Origin: Methanolinea sp. UBA473
Lineage (GTDB): Archaea; Halobacteriota; Methanomicrobia; Methanomicrobiales; Methanospirillaceae
Assembly: GCA_002509495.1 (NCBI GenBank)
Contig: DAEV01000084.1
Location: 1-12,680 of the forward strand
Reading direction: 5' to 3'
Length of the DNA: 12,680 nt
Shown here: positions 5,768 to 12,534 of the stretch, in pieces
Position numbering within the stretch: position 1 is the stretch's first letter
Layout of the letters: every line of letters starts with the position of its first letter
The notes under the pieces: model-generated
Told to the model about the DNA's origin: nothing
Databases searched by the model: none
What the model saw: the letters and a program-made list of their open reading frames with translations, nothing else
Made by a program: the position numbers and the translations under genes

Positions 5768-8269
5768 ATGATCCAAAACCGCACGCTCGTCATTCTACTC
5801 CTCGTCCTGACCCTGTGCACCTGTTGCCTTCCGGCCATGGCCGCCCTCCCCTCGTACAGCTTCCGGGGGACCGTGATCGACGTTTCAAAGACCGAGAACA
5901 CCGTCACCATCCTCGCGACCCACAGGTGGGGCTGCCAGTTTGACGACGGAATCACAACGTGTTCCTGGATTTCGATTACCCCGAAGGTGCTCACCGGCAC
6001 CGCACCCGTCCCGGAGGTCTTTGACCGGATCACGCCCGGCTCGTCCGTAATGGCGGGAAGCCTCGGTACGCAGGGAGAGAAATGGACCGGCATTGGGATC
6101 CTTACCCCGTCCTACGGGGCCGAGCCCCTCCATGCAACCGATCTTTTCGGTGAGCCCGGTCTGCTCCCCGCACCCCTGGTTGCCGGATACGAAATAACGG
6201 TAGCCATGCAACCCGACTGCGGGAACTGTTCCGGTTCGACCTGTGTGGCGCAGGCCGCAAACCTCACCCTGTCCCGGGACGGCGCCGAAGTCTGGAGCGG
6301 CATCCTCCTCCCCGGAAGCGATGCCGCCTACGAGGACCCGCTCGACGGATCGAGCCTGTCCGTAAAGTTCGTCTCCGGGCAGGCCTCGTCCTCCCTCTGC
6401 CCCGGCGTTCCAGGGGGGATAGGCGGGGTTCAGCCGACCTCGATCTTCATCGTGCATGCCGACCGGAGCGGGCCCGGTCCCGTGCCTACCGGGGCGGGCA
6501 CCGGAACCCTCCGTGTGAACTCGATCCCTTCCGGAGCGTCCATCTACCTTGATGGCATTGCAAAGGGAGTGACCCCGAAGACGATCTCCGGTCTTGCGCC
6601 CGGGGTATACGCCCTCGTTCTCGAAAAAGAGGGATATGGTCCCTATGAAAAGAACGTGACCATCTCCGCAGGCAGGCCGACCCTGGTGACCGTGACCCTC
6701 CCCCCACTTTACGGGAGCCTGCGGATCCAGTCTTCTCCTTCGGGAGCAACGGTCCTCTTGAACGGGGTATCCGAAGGTGTGACCCCCCTCATCGTCGGCG
6801 ATCTCTTACCGGGAGAGTATAGGGTCACCCTCGCAAAGACCGGGTACCAGACTGTCAACCGGACGGCGACCGTAACGGCCGGCCGGGAACAACTTCTCTT
6901 CGTGACGCTGTCGCCGGGACAGGATGGATCGGAGAAGATCGATGCCTTCATCGCAGCCCTCCGGGATGACGGCTTCATCGTCCAGGAAGGAAAGTTCGAG
7001 AATTTCGATGTCCTGGACATGTACGATGCCGGCATCATCCCGAGCTGCTACGGGAACAATCCAAGCACCCCGTACCTTGTCTACAAGCTGCCGGGATACC
7101 CGGGCCTTGCCCGGGGAGGCAGGGTCTCGGACGCCCCTATCAACCCTGCGAACACGGGCCTCTGGATCGACTACTTCATGGAGTCCGACGAGGCGATCGT
7201 CTTCGTGGGTACGACGCCGCCCGAGGCGAAATACTATAGTTACCGGAGTTACGTCGGGACCCGCTGGTTCGCGAGCCTGGGCACCTACCAGCGCATCTTC
7301 GCAAGCCTTGGGGACACCCTCAACAACTACCGCATCAGGACCGGATCATCTCCCGGCCAGGCCGGATCGGGACCCTATGAAAAGCCCGTGATGATCATCA
7401 CCACCGCGGACAGGGGAACGAACCAGCGGGTGAGGAGCGCCGCGGTCCGGGCTGGGTATTCGACGGGCATGATGAACGACGACATCATCCCCTCAGGCCT
7501 CATCAACATGGGCCTTGCGAACACGTCGGACACCATCGCGTTCCTGCACCGCCTGGCCTTCTTTGCCAACGAGACCCGCGGGAAGGAGTATGTAAACAGC
7601 AGTCCCGGCCGCGTCCTGCGGATCACACCGAACGTTTCGCACACGCCGGAGCCTTACGGGGTCCCGCGGCTCATCGTGAGGGGGACCGGAGACACACGGG
7701 AGCTCGACCTCAACGGAGTCCAGGAGGCGCTCCGGGAGGCAATCCTCGCCCGGCACGGGGACGGGATGGCCGCAACCGGGAACAGCTCCTATATCTGGAT
7801 CCTGGAAGGGTACGACTCGCTCCAGCGGGAGGCAGACGCCCTGGGCGACAACCGGGATGCGTTGTACCTCGGGAACGGGGATTACCTCCTCTCCGATGAC
7901 GAATTCCTCATCATCTACGGCGTCAACCACAAGGCGACCGGCAAGGGCATCTACACGAACATCGCGGTCTACGGGACCGGCGCATTGAACGGCGTCGTTG
8001 CCGTCACCGATGCCGATCTTGCCGGTTCGGCGGACACTTACCTCCCTGGGAACCCTGATGCAGGCCTCTTCTACGTCTGGAAGTTCGCACGCCACTGCAA
8101 CGGGGAGGCGGGATGTACCGAGATCCCGTATTGCTGCGGCGGTCTCGGCGTCCCGGAGGATGTCCCGGTCCGCATCGGGTACCGGACCTATGTCGAGCCG
8201 GAGACTGGAATAGGGCCGTCCTTCACCGAGATCCTCTACGACCAGGCGATCCATTTCTCACCGGAGTGA
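5768..8269 (+). CDS. Large secreted protein with two PEGA repeats and unknown C-terminal domain
   Basis: The 833-residue protein has a Sec signal peptide (basic start, hydrophobic core TLVILLLVLTL, cleavage near AMA at 24-26). Residues 27 to about 232 form a beta-rich N-terminal domain with paired cysteines (WGC...TTC; DCGNCSGSTC). A GPGPVPTG linker leads to two PEGA domains (PF08308): about 245-313 (signature IPSGASIYLDG, GVTP, LAPGVYALVLEKEGY) and 314-384 (SPSGATVLLNG, GVTP, LLPGEYRVTLAKTGY). PEGA domains are small beta sandwiches common on archaeal and bacterial surfaces. The remaining 450 residues are not a family I can name; conserved-looking segments are SCYGNNPSTPYLVYKLP, ESDEAIVFVGTTPPEAKYYS and a cysteine-rich end (HCNGEAGC, PYCCGG). 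There is no C-terminal membrane anchor or sorting signal, so it is probably released or held non-covalently. Promoter and SD are strong and a T-tract follows, so it is a single-gene unit. Confidence 0.88.
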   Translation: MIQNRTLVILLLVLTLCTCCLPAMAALPSYSFRGTVIDVSKTENTVTILATHRWGCQFDDGITTCSWISITPKVLTGTAPVPEVFDRITPGSSVMAGSLGTQGEKWTGIGILTPSYGAEPLHATDLFGEPGLLPAPLVAGYEITVAMQPDCGNCSGSTCVAQAANLTLSRDGAEVWSGILLPGSDAAYEDPLDGSSLSVKFVSGQASSSLCPGVPGGIGGVQPTSIFIVHADRSGPGPVPTGAGTGTLRVNSIPSGASIYLDGIAKGVTPKTISGLAPGVYALVLEKEGYGPYEKNVTISAGRPTLVTVTLPPLYGSLRIQSSPSGATVLLNGVSEGVTPLIVGDLLPGEYRVTLAKTGYQTVNRTATVTAGREQLLFVTLSPGQDGSEKIDAFIAALRDDGFIVQEGKFENFDVLDMYDAGIIPSCYGNNPSTPYLVYKLPGYPGLARGGRVSDAPINPANTGLWIDYFMESDEAIVFVGTTPPEAKYYSYRSYVGTRWFASLGTYQRIFASLGDTLNNYRIRTGSSPGQAGSGPYEKPVMIITTADRGTNQRVRSAAVRAGYSTGMMNDDIIPSGLINMGLANTSDTIAFLHRLAFFANETRGKEYVNSSPGRVLRITPNVSHTPEPYGVPRLIVRGTGDTRELDLNGVQEALREAILARHGDGMAATGNSSYIWILEGYDSLQREADALGDNRDALYLGNGDYLLSDDEFLIIYGVNHKATGKGIYTNIAVYGTGALNGVVAVTDADLAGSADTYLPGNPDAGLFYVWKFARHCNGEAGCTEIPYCCGGLGVPEDVPVRIGYRTYVEPETGIGPSFTEILYDQAIHFSPE

Positions 8270-8463
8270 GACCCCTCCGATATTTTTTTCGTCTTTTCGT
8301 GCCGGAGAAGAATACGAAGTACTCGGGTTGCAACACGAACACGAGCACGAGCAGGACGCATCTTCGGTGTCGCGGACAGTTGTCTCCTCCCATTGCGGCG
8401 ATCAGAGCGGCGTTCCCGAAGATCCCGGTGACTTGTCCATTGGAGCCGGCTACCGTCCGATCC
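8270..8463. other. Convergent intergenic gap with T-tract terminator
   Basis: A run of seven T (8283-8289) followed by TTTT just after the PEGA gene stop is a likely archaeal terminator. The rest includes an ACGAGC-type hexamer echo near 8336-8356 and nothing gene-like. The short plus-strand frame through it is a shadow. Confidence 0.5.
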
Positions 8464-9165
8464 TCATAAGGTTTTGCGAATAAGAGTTTCCATCAATTCC
8501 ACCTGGATCCTCTGGATCTCCAGCAGCCTCTGCCCCTGGTTGAAAAGGAGGTGATCCATTTTTTTATGCAACTGGTGGATCTCCATTTCTGCCTTCAGGT
8601 TTACCTGGTAGTCGTGTTCGGCATTGAGGCGGTCCCGCGACTCCTGCCGGTTCTGACTCATGATGATGATGGGAGCCTGGATCGCTGCAACCGCAGAGAG
8701 GACGAGGTTGAGAAAGATGAAGGGGTACGGGTCGAACGGTCTGGTCACAATGAGGAAGGTATTCGCGACGACCCACAGGAACATCACCCCGACAAACACG
8801 ATGATGAAGGGCCAGCTCCCTGCAAAGTCGGCGAGACGGTCGGAAACCCGTTCCCCGAAGGTCAGCTGCCGGTCGAACTCGATATTGATATTTTTGGAGA
8901 GCAGCGCATGGTCTTTCATTGTCCGGCTGACAGCCTCTTCCAGCAGGGAAAGCTCGCGTTTCTCTTCCTCCAGGACCTCCACGACATACCGTGCCCTGAA
9001 ACGGTCGAGATCCGCCAGGCAGATATAGTCGCCGGATGACCATGCGGGATATTCTTTCCGGATCAGCACGGCAACCGGTTCCGGGACCGATTGCGCAGGG
9101 ACGAGTTCATCCTGTTGTTTGGGCTCCCTGCAGATCTGGCAGAGAATTGGAACTTTATCGACCAT
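8464..9165 (-). CDS. DUF1003 family membrane protein with N-terminal Cys domain
   Basis: The start is taken at the ATG at 9165, since GGTGATC lies six bases before it; the GTG at 9177 falls inside that ribosome site. The 233-residue protein has an N-terminal region with CQIC (9-12) and YICLADL (Cys49), perhaps a small metal-binding module. The DUF1003 core (PF06210) follows: FAGSWPFIIVFVGVMFLWVV as helix 1 (about 117-139), the invariant FDPYPFIFLNLVLS, helix 2 (147-169) and APIIIMSQNRQESRDRL. A long helical, probably coiled-coil tail (about 185-230) ends the protein. Two helices with both ends in the cytoplasm are expected. The family has no known biochemical function. The gene is convergent to the PEGA protein gene and has its own TATA box. 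Identification is secure; role unknown. Confidence 0.92.
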   Translation of the reverse strand: MVDKVPILCQICREPKQQDELVPAQSVPEPVAVLIRKEYPAWSSGDYICLADLDRFRARYVVEVLEEEKRELSLLEEAVSRTMKDHALLSKNINIEFDRQLTFGERVSDRLADFAGSWPFIIVFVGVMFLWVVANTFLIVTRPFDPYPFIFLNLVLSAVAAIQAPIIIMSQNRQESRDRLNAEHDYQVNLKAEMEIHQLHKKMDHLLFNQGQRLLEIQRIQVELMETLIRKTL

Positions 9166-9206
9166 CCTCCTGATCACCCCATGAAATACCCATGTGTCTC
9201 CTTCCC

Positions 9207-9215
9207 GGTATATAG
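9207..9215 (-). promoter_or_regulatory. TATA box for the DUF1003 gene
   Basis: Read on the minus strand, CTATATACC begins about 50 bases before the ATG at 9165, giving a leader of roughly 20 bases that contains GGTGATC. The near-palindromic element could also act on the plus strand, where a start would fall near 9240, just before the histidine-rich frame. Confidence 0.6.
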
Positions 9216-9242
9216 AGTGCGATCAGAAGCTGCGGAGGGTCG

Positions 9243-9647
9243 ATGAACACCCCGCTTTCCCGCTCCCTGCTGGGATCGTATTAATGGCGGACACGGAAGT
9301 ATTGACTATGGCGCCACGACGAAAGACCCGATCGCCAGCCGGATTATCCCAAGACCCCCCTGCCCGGGTCCGAGACCAGCCCGGATGAGGATCGGCACCG
9401 TGAACAGGACCAGCACCATCCTATGGACCATCCTCATCCCCATGCCCCGCATCACCCCCGGAAGAAGGCGGATCTTCCTCCCCGGCACAACCCCCATTCC
9501 CACCCCCATGGGGATGAGCTGCCTGCCCACACAAACCCGCCCGGGCCCATCAAGCCCTCGAAGAAGACAACGAGTACCGGGTGTCCAGGCCCTGATTCCA
9601 GGATCACACCCGGGCCGGAAGGATCAAGGGAACTCAATCACTGGTGA
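9243..9647 (+). pseudogene. Histidine-rich ORF with a damaged 5' end
   Basis: An ATG at 9243 with GGAGGGTCG upstream opens a frame that stops after 13 codons (TAA 9282-9284). A further TGA (9303-9305) interrupts the same frame, after which it is open to the TGA at 9645-9647. The open part is strikingly protein-like: a charged stretch (RHDERPDRQPDYPKTP), then clusters of histidine (HHPMDHPHPHAPHHP, RHNPHSHPHGDELPAH), lysine and proline. The first regular start inside it is the ATG at 9423 (74 residues), which has no ribosome site. The neighbouring frame (MADTEVLT from 9284) could bridge the two stops by two small frameshifts. His-rich tracts like this bind nickel, zinc or copper in metallochaperones. 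Either a decayed gene or a short real protein from 9423; I favour a decayed gene. Confidence 0.4.
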
Positions 9648-9846
9648 CACGGATTGGGCATCCGTGGATCTTTTCAATATCAGATGGATCCATGCGGAAC
9701 GAAAGAGAGGGGAATTATTTATCCAATCGCGGAGAGGGGGACGTTCTCACTCCCATGCTTTGTTCTGTCTTCCCGAGGGGTTTCCACCGCCAAAGAATAC
9801 CGTATGGGTTTCTACCTTGAATGGATGGGCCTCAGATAGGTACGAG
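9648..9846. other. Non-coding stretch before the repeat array
   Basis: No gene is supported. A TATA-like element (TTATTTATCC, about 9715-9724) faces right, toward the repeat array, and might drive an RNA from about 9745. Short frames here (40-60 codons) have no ribosome site or motif. Confidence 0.35.
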
Positions 9847-10283
9847 TACTGGCTGCATGCACAATAAGAGTGAAAGTCCAGTACGCAAGACCAATTTGCC
9901 TAAGCACTGTTGCATATACAACGAGTCCAGTATGCAAGACTAATTCAGAAGGAGTACTGTAGCACACACAACAACAACATACCGTGAGAGTATGAACGCA
10001 CAATCAATTCGGAATGAGTATGTTGCATATATAACAACAAACTACAGTGAGAGTTTATACAGGGAACCAACAACATCAAGGAAGAACGGCAAAATTTTAC
10101 TTCGGAGGAATACTGTAAGAATTTGTACGTGAGACAAATGGGGATCAAGAGGATCAAGTTACTGTTGCATATAAAACGACAAAATAACAGTGAGATTTGT
10201 ACCCGGGACCTATTGAGATCCAGGAAGAACATGTAACTGTTGCATGTACTACGACAGAATACCGTGAGAGGTGCATTTGCAGG
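9847..10283. repeat. AT-rich degenerate tandem repeat array, about seven units
   Basis: A motif built from a left half (ACTGTTGCATATA) and a right half (ATACMGTGAGAG followed by TTTGTAC or TATGMAC) recurs in variable form. Left halves are seen at about 9848, 9906, 9956, 10019, 10161 and 10236; right halves at about 9865, 9977, 10040, 10109, 10183 and 10258. Unit spacing grows from about 49 to 75 bases along the array. The last units also share a GATCnAGGA spacer part. The first two units share AGTCCAGTAYGCAAGAC. The region is much poorer in GC than its surroundings and has stops in all frames. It may be a diverged minisatellite, a set of protein-binding sites or a family of small RNA elements. 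Confidence 0.7.
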
Positions 10284-10291
10284 ACAAACGA

Positions 10292-10306
10292 GGGAGCTTC
10301 GCTCCC
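10292..10306. other. Perfect short hairpin at the right edge of the repeat array
   Basis: GGGAGC and GCTCCC pair perfectly around TTC. There is no T-tract on either side, so it is not a typical terminator; it marks the boundary between the AT-rich array and GC-rich sequence. Confidence 0.4.
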
Positions 10307-10399
10307 GGAATGATCACCTCTGACCAAAGGATCCTCCCCCGCATTGAAAGAGAGGAGGCCCAGGATATGTCCTCTCTTCCCCTGCTCTTCCTCTCCGCC

Positions 10400-10610
10400 T
10401 TCCCCGGTGCTTCCCACGCGGTCGAGGACCCGGTCCTTCCATCCCGGGAGATCCTCGGGATGACCAGAGGTTCGAGAACACTCGGGGCAAAGATGGGAAT
10501 CCCGCCGCAGCCTTCGTCCTCCCTGAGAGCGGGGAGGAAACTCGGGCTTTCAGAAACTCGCGGAGTGCCGGATCGTTCTCTGCCCTGATCGTTACGCCAG
10601 ATACCTGTCA
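10400..10610 (-). pseudogene. Minus-strand coding remnant split between two frames
   Basis: On the minus strand one frame gives VSGVTIRAENDPALREFLKAR (reading down from about 10604), and a neighbouring frame then gives LRRDSHLCPECSRTSGHPED and LPGWKDRVLDRVG. Both stretches have the composition and amphipathic spacing of real protein, unlike the rest of the region, and a single frameshift near 10540 would join them. The CPEC pair at 10478-10489 could be part of a metal site. There is no intact start or ribosome site, a stop interrupts the first frame just upstream (near 10611), and the downstream end runs into the repeat array. I do not recognise the family. It may be a decayed gene, or chance open frames. 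Confidence 0.3.
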
Positions 10611-10784
10611 CGATACGTTGTGCGGGAGGTTCCCCAGGTCGACCGATCGCGAAGGGGAGCGGGAAAGGGTGGACGACTGTCTGCTGCCCGGGACCGATCG
10701 GGTACATCGAATTGCCGGCCGACTGCTGCCGGACCAGGAGACAATACAATAAGAGAGATCAGGTCAATCATAAAGGGAACAACG

Positions 10785-11510
10785 ATGAACCAGGCTACCA
10801 GGGATAATTCCGTTTGGTTCCAGGAGTGGGCGAACGAATACGACAATACTCTTGGAAAGGTATCGAGGCACCATGCACTGCTCGACCTGGCAGTGGAGGT
10901 ATCGGGAATACAGCGGGACGATAAGGTTCTCGATATCGGCTGCGGGACCGGCCTCCTGTCCCTGAAATTCCTCAACGCGGCGGATTGCAGGATCACGGCC
11001 ATCGACAGTTCTCCCCAAATGCTCAGATTATTCCAGGAAAAGATCGAGAAATTTGGGTTGACCGAAAAGATACGCTGCCTTCAAATATCGGCCGAGGAGA
11101 TGGAGTTTCCATCCGGCCAGTTCGACATCATCGCCGCGACGGTGTCCCTGCACCACGTGAAAGAAAAAGGACCCGTGATCCGGAAGATCCATGAGTACCT
11201 GAACGACGGCGGAAGGTTCGTTCTCGGCGACATCGACATGGATACGACGGGAAGGCTGGACGACCCTGAACGATTGGCAAGAATCCTGAAGTACCTCACC
11301 CTGGAGCTGGAACTCGCGATGCGAGAGGGAGGGGTGCAGGCATTCGAGAGGATGTACGACAACGGGAAGAAGCACATCCTCAACGACGGGGAATACTGCA
11401 TCGGGTTCGACCAATGGGCAGAGCTGTGCAGGAATGCAGGATTTGAGAGAGTCAAAACCTACTCGTTGAAGGAGTCGGGATTTTTCAAGGTGCTGGTGGC
11501 GAGGAAATAG
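10785..11510 (+). CDS. Class I SAM-dependent methyltransferase
   Basis: The ATG at 10785 fits the family; the frame is open further up but without motif. The 241-residue protein has an N-terminal helix (FQEWANEYDNTLGK), the SAM-binding loop VLDIGCGTG (48-56), the acidic residue after strand 2 in ITAIDSS (Asp74), AEEMEFPSGQFDIIAATVSLHHV (103-125; motifs around strands 3 and 4) and a GGRFVLGDID strand (142-151). This is the Methyltransf_11/25 (UbiE-like) arrangement of small-molecule methyltransferases. The substrate-binding C-terminal part (about 155-241) is helical and charged and gives no clue to the acceptor. No strong SD is seen (only AAGGGA), and a T-tract at 11541-11551 follows the gene. 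It shares family type with the gene starting at 12535, but they differ in sequence. Confidence 0.88.
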   Translation: MNQATRDNSVWFQEWANEYDNTLGKVSRHHALLDLAVEVSGIQRDDKVLDIGCGTGLLSLKFLNAADCRITAIDSSPQMLRLFQEKIEKFGLTEKIRCLQISAEEMEFPSGQFDIIAATVSLHHVKEKGPVIRKIHEYLNDGGRFVLGDIDMDTTGRLDDPERLARILKYLTLELELAMREGGVQAFERMYDNGKKHILNDGEYCIGFDQWAELCRNAGFERVKTYSLKESGFFKVLVARK

Positions 11511-11540
11511 GGCGCAGCGGGAAGGGAAGAGGAGAGGCAT

Positions 11541-11551
11541 TTCTTTTTTAT
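11541..11551 (+). terminator. T-tract after the methyltransferase
   Basis: TTCTTTTTTATTT starts about 30 bases after the stop codon. T-runs of this kind are sufficient for archaeal transcription termination. Confidence 0.55.
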
Positions 11552-11646
11552 TTACGTTTCTCAAGGGCTTCTTTGAACTCCATGGCCTCCGCGATAAAAC
11601 CAACGACAAGGAACCATTCAAAAAAAAAAGGAAGTTCCCTATCCTT
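11548..11646 (-). pseudogene. Short membrane-like reading frame interrupted at a ten-base homopolymer
   Basis: The minus strand encodes LPFFFEWFLVVGFIAEAM, then EFKEALEKRK and TAA: a hydrophobic segment followed by a charged helix, as in a small membrane protein. The frame has no start between its upstream TGA (11647-11649) and the ATG at 11583, which would leave only 11 residues. A run of ten T at its beginning is a hotspot for slippage; one more T would join it to the frame starting GTG at 11672 (VRPAGALGERIGNF). Either a broken small gene or a chance frame opposite the terminator. Confidence 0.22.
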
Positions 11647-11678
11647 TCACCCAACGCGCCTGCAGGTCGCACCGCAAT

Positions 11679-12173
11679 TCAGAGCCCGAAGAGCGAGAAC
11701 CTGTAGTTCAGTGCGGGTGAAGTGCCTACGTTCCTCGTCTGTGCCTGGGTCGCGACCGATCCCTGGATGAGGTGAACCGAACTCCCTGCACTGACCGTGT
11801 TGCTGCAGGCAGGCCAGGTATCATTCGCTCCCGGCTGGCCCGTCGTTTCGATCCCGATCGTCTCCTCTGCGATTGCGTTTCCGCCCTCATCTCCCTGGAA
11901 GGTGACCCTCTTCCGCGAATCGGTGTTATCCTGGTTTTGGGACATCGCGCCGGTATCAAGAGGGAATGACTTCAAGGAACCGGACGTTCCGCTCACTGCC
12001 CGGGTGGTATCCGAGTAGGTGGTGGTCGCCTGCTGTTCACCCGGTTCCCGCACACCGTCCATTGAGCCGGAGGAGATCGTCCATATCAACGAGGGGGAAT
12101 CCGACATGGAACCCGTAGTGTGGATTGCCGCCATGACAGATCCTGTCATCGCACCATTGCACCGCGATGGCAC
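11679..12173 (-). CDS. Surface-protein-like repeat module without signal peptide (possibly truncated)
   Basis: The frame is open from a TAA just upstream of a GTG at 12173 to a TGA at 11681-11679; ATG codons at 12149 and later are alternative starts and none has a clear ribosome site. The 164-residue product is rich in Ser, Thr, Gly and Asn with two cysteines (near PACSNTVSAGSSV and the N-terminus), and codon use is strongly gene-like. Segments such as HTTGSMSDSPSLIW, TYSDTTRAVSGTSGSL, and CSNTVSAGSSVHLI with ALNYRF near the end recall repeat modules of large secreted proteins of Methanomicrobiales, where such modules occur in series. Here a single module is present and no signal peptide or membrane helix precedes it. 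That suggests a truncated copy or recombination leftover, or that the N-terminus lies in another frame. The likeness is from memory and should be tested. Confidence 0.6.
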   Translation of the reverse strand: MPSRCNGAMTGSVMAAIHTTGSMSDSPSLIWTISSGSMDGVREPGEQQATTTYSDTTRAVSGTSGSLKSFPLDTGAMSQNQDNTDSRKRVTFQGDEGGNAIAEETIGIETTGQPGANDTWPACSNTVSAGSSVHLIQGSVATQAQTRNVGTSPALNYRFSLFGL

Positions 12174-12417
12174 ATGAGCACACTCTTACGTCCATCCTTT
12201 TTCGCTCCTGAGTTAGTCAGACCACGTCCCCAGAGGGATGGGACGGTTCGTGAGGCAGGAAAGGCAACGAAGGCGGGCACTACTTCCCGGCAGATTGCTA
12301 GGATAAAGACACCGTGGTGGAATTGATGACAGGAAACAAAAGAGTCATCCGTTGAGAGCAATGGGAACGATCTGAACCAGGGGCAAATTCATCAATGAAA
12401 GCGCAAAAGAACTTACC

Positions 12418-12432
12418 ACCAAAATTTTTGGT
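12418..12432. promoter_or_regulatory. Palindrome ACCAAAATTTTTGGT
   Basis: Seven-base perfect arms around one central base form a compact, near-symmetric site as used by dimeric regulators. It lies about 100 bases before the methyltransferase start and upstream of its predicted promoter. Confidence 0.35.
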
Positions 12433-12472
12433 TTCACGTTGATCAACCCAGCACGTTTTATCTGAACCCTTC

Positions 12473-12490
12473 CTACTCATCAACGAGTAG
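12473..12490. promoter_or_regulatory. Inverted repeat CTACTC/GAGTAG next to a TATA box
   Basis: Six-base perfect arms with a six-base spacer end about 12 bases before the TATA-like element. That is a normal place for an archaeal activator or repressor to bind. Confidence 0.4.
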
Positions 12491-12501
12491 AACCGCAAGC
12501 A

Positions 12502-12509
12502 TCTATACC
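12502..12509 (+). promoter_or_regulatory. TATA-like element for the second methyltransferase
   Basis: TCTATACC lies about 26-33 bases before the ATG at 12535. Since no SD precedes that ATG, a leaderless transcript starting near it fits the spacing. Confidence 0.45.
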
Positions 12510-12534
12510 CTTTATCCCAAAGTATATTGCTCCA

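Larger units (their letters stand above)
10284..10784. other. Gene-poor region with possible decayed coding sequence and hairpins
   Basis: No intact gene is supported across these 500 bases. Two clear hairpins are present: GGGAGC-TTC-GCTCCC (10292-10306) and AAGAGAGGA/TCCTCTCTT (10348-10356 with 10370-10378, 13-base loop). Minus-strand coding fragments are listed separately. A weak AT-rich element (about 10742-10752) may serve the methyltransferase gene. Confidence 0.45.
12174..12534. other. Intergenic region with two palindromes upstream of a methyltransferase
   Basis: No gene is supported in these 361 bases. The right half is AT-rich and holds ACCAAAATTTTTGGT (12418-12432, seven-base arms about a single central base) and CTACTC-ATCAAC-GAGTAG (12473-12490). 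A TATA-like TCTATACC follows (about 12502-12509). These could be operator sites, as they lie just upstream of the promoter. The minus-strand frame 12361-12146 has a hydrophobic stretch but no motif. Confidence 0.45.

Noticed and set aside
7493..8254. Minus-strand open frame of 253 codons inside the PEGA gene
   Set aside because: It is antisense to the PEGA protein coding sequence; the Asp/Val/Arg-rich composition is a typical shadow of that frame.
9945..10232. Minus-strand 95-codon frame within the repeat array
   Set aside because: The translated repeats are Cys/Leu/Ser-rich low-complexity sequence arising from the array, without start signals.
9847..10283. CRISPR array
   Set aside because: Repeat units are not identical, their lengths and spacings drift, and no spacer-like unique segments of constant length or cas genes are present.
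9847..10283. Chromosomal replication origin
   Set aside because: The AT-rich repeats are suggestive, but there is no orc1/cdc6 gene in the window and the repeats do not show a G-rich ORB-type core.
10271..10588. Plus-strand 105-codon frame after the repeat array
   Set aside because: It has no ribosome site and no recognisable motif, and the minus strand looks more coding in the same place.
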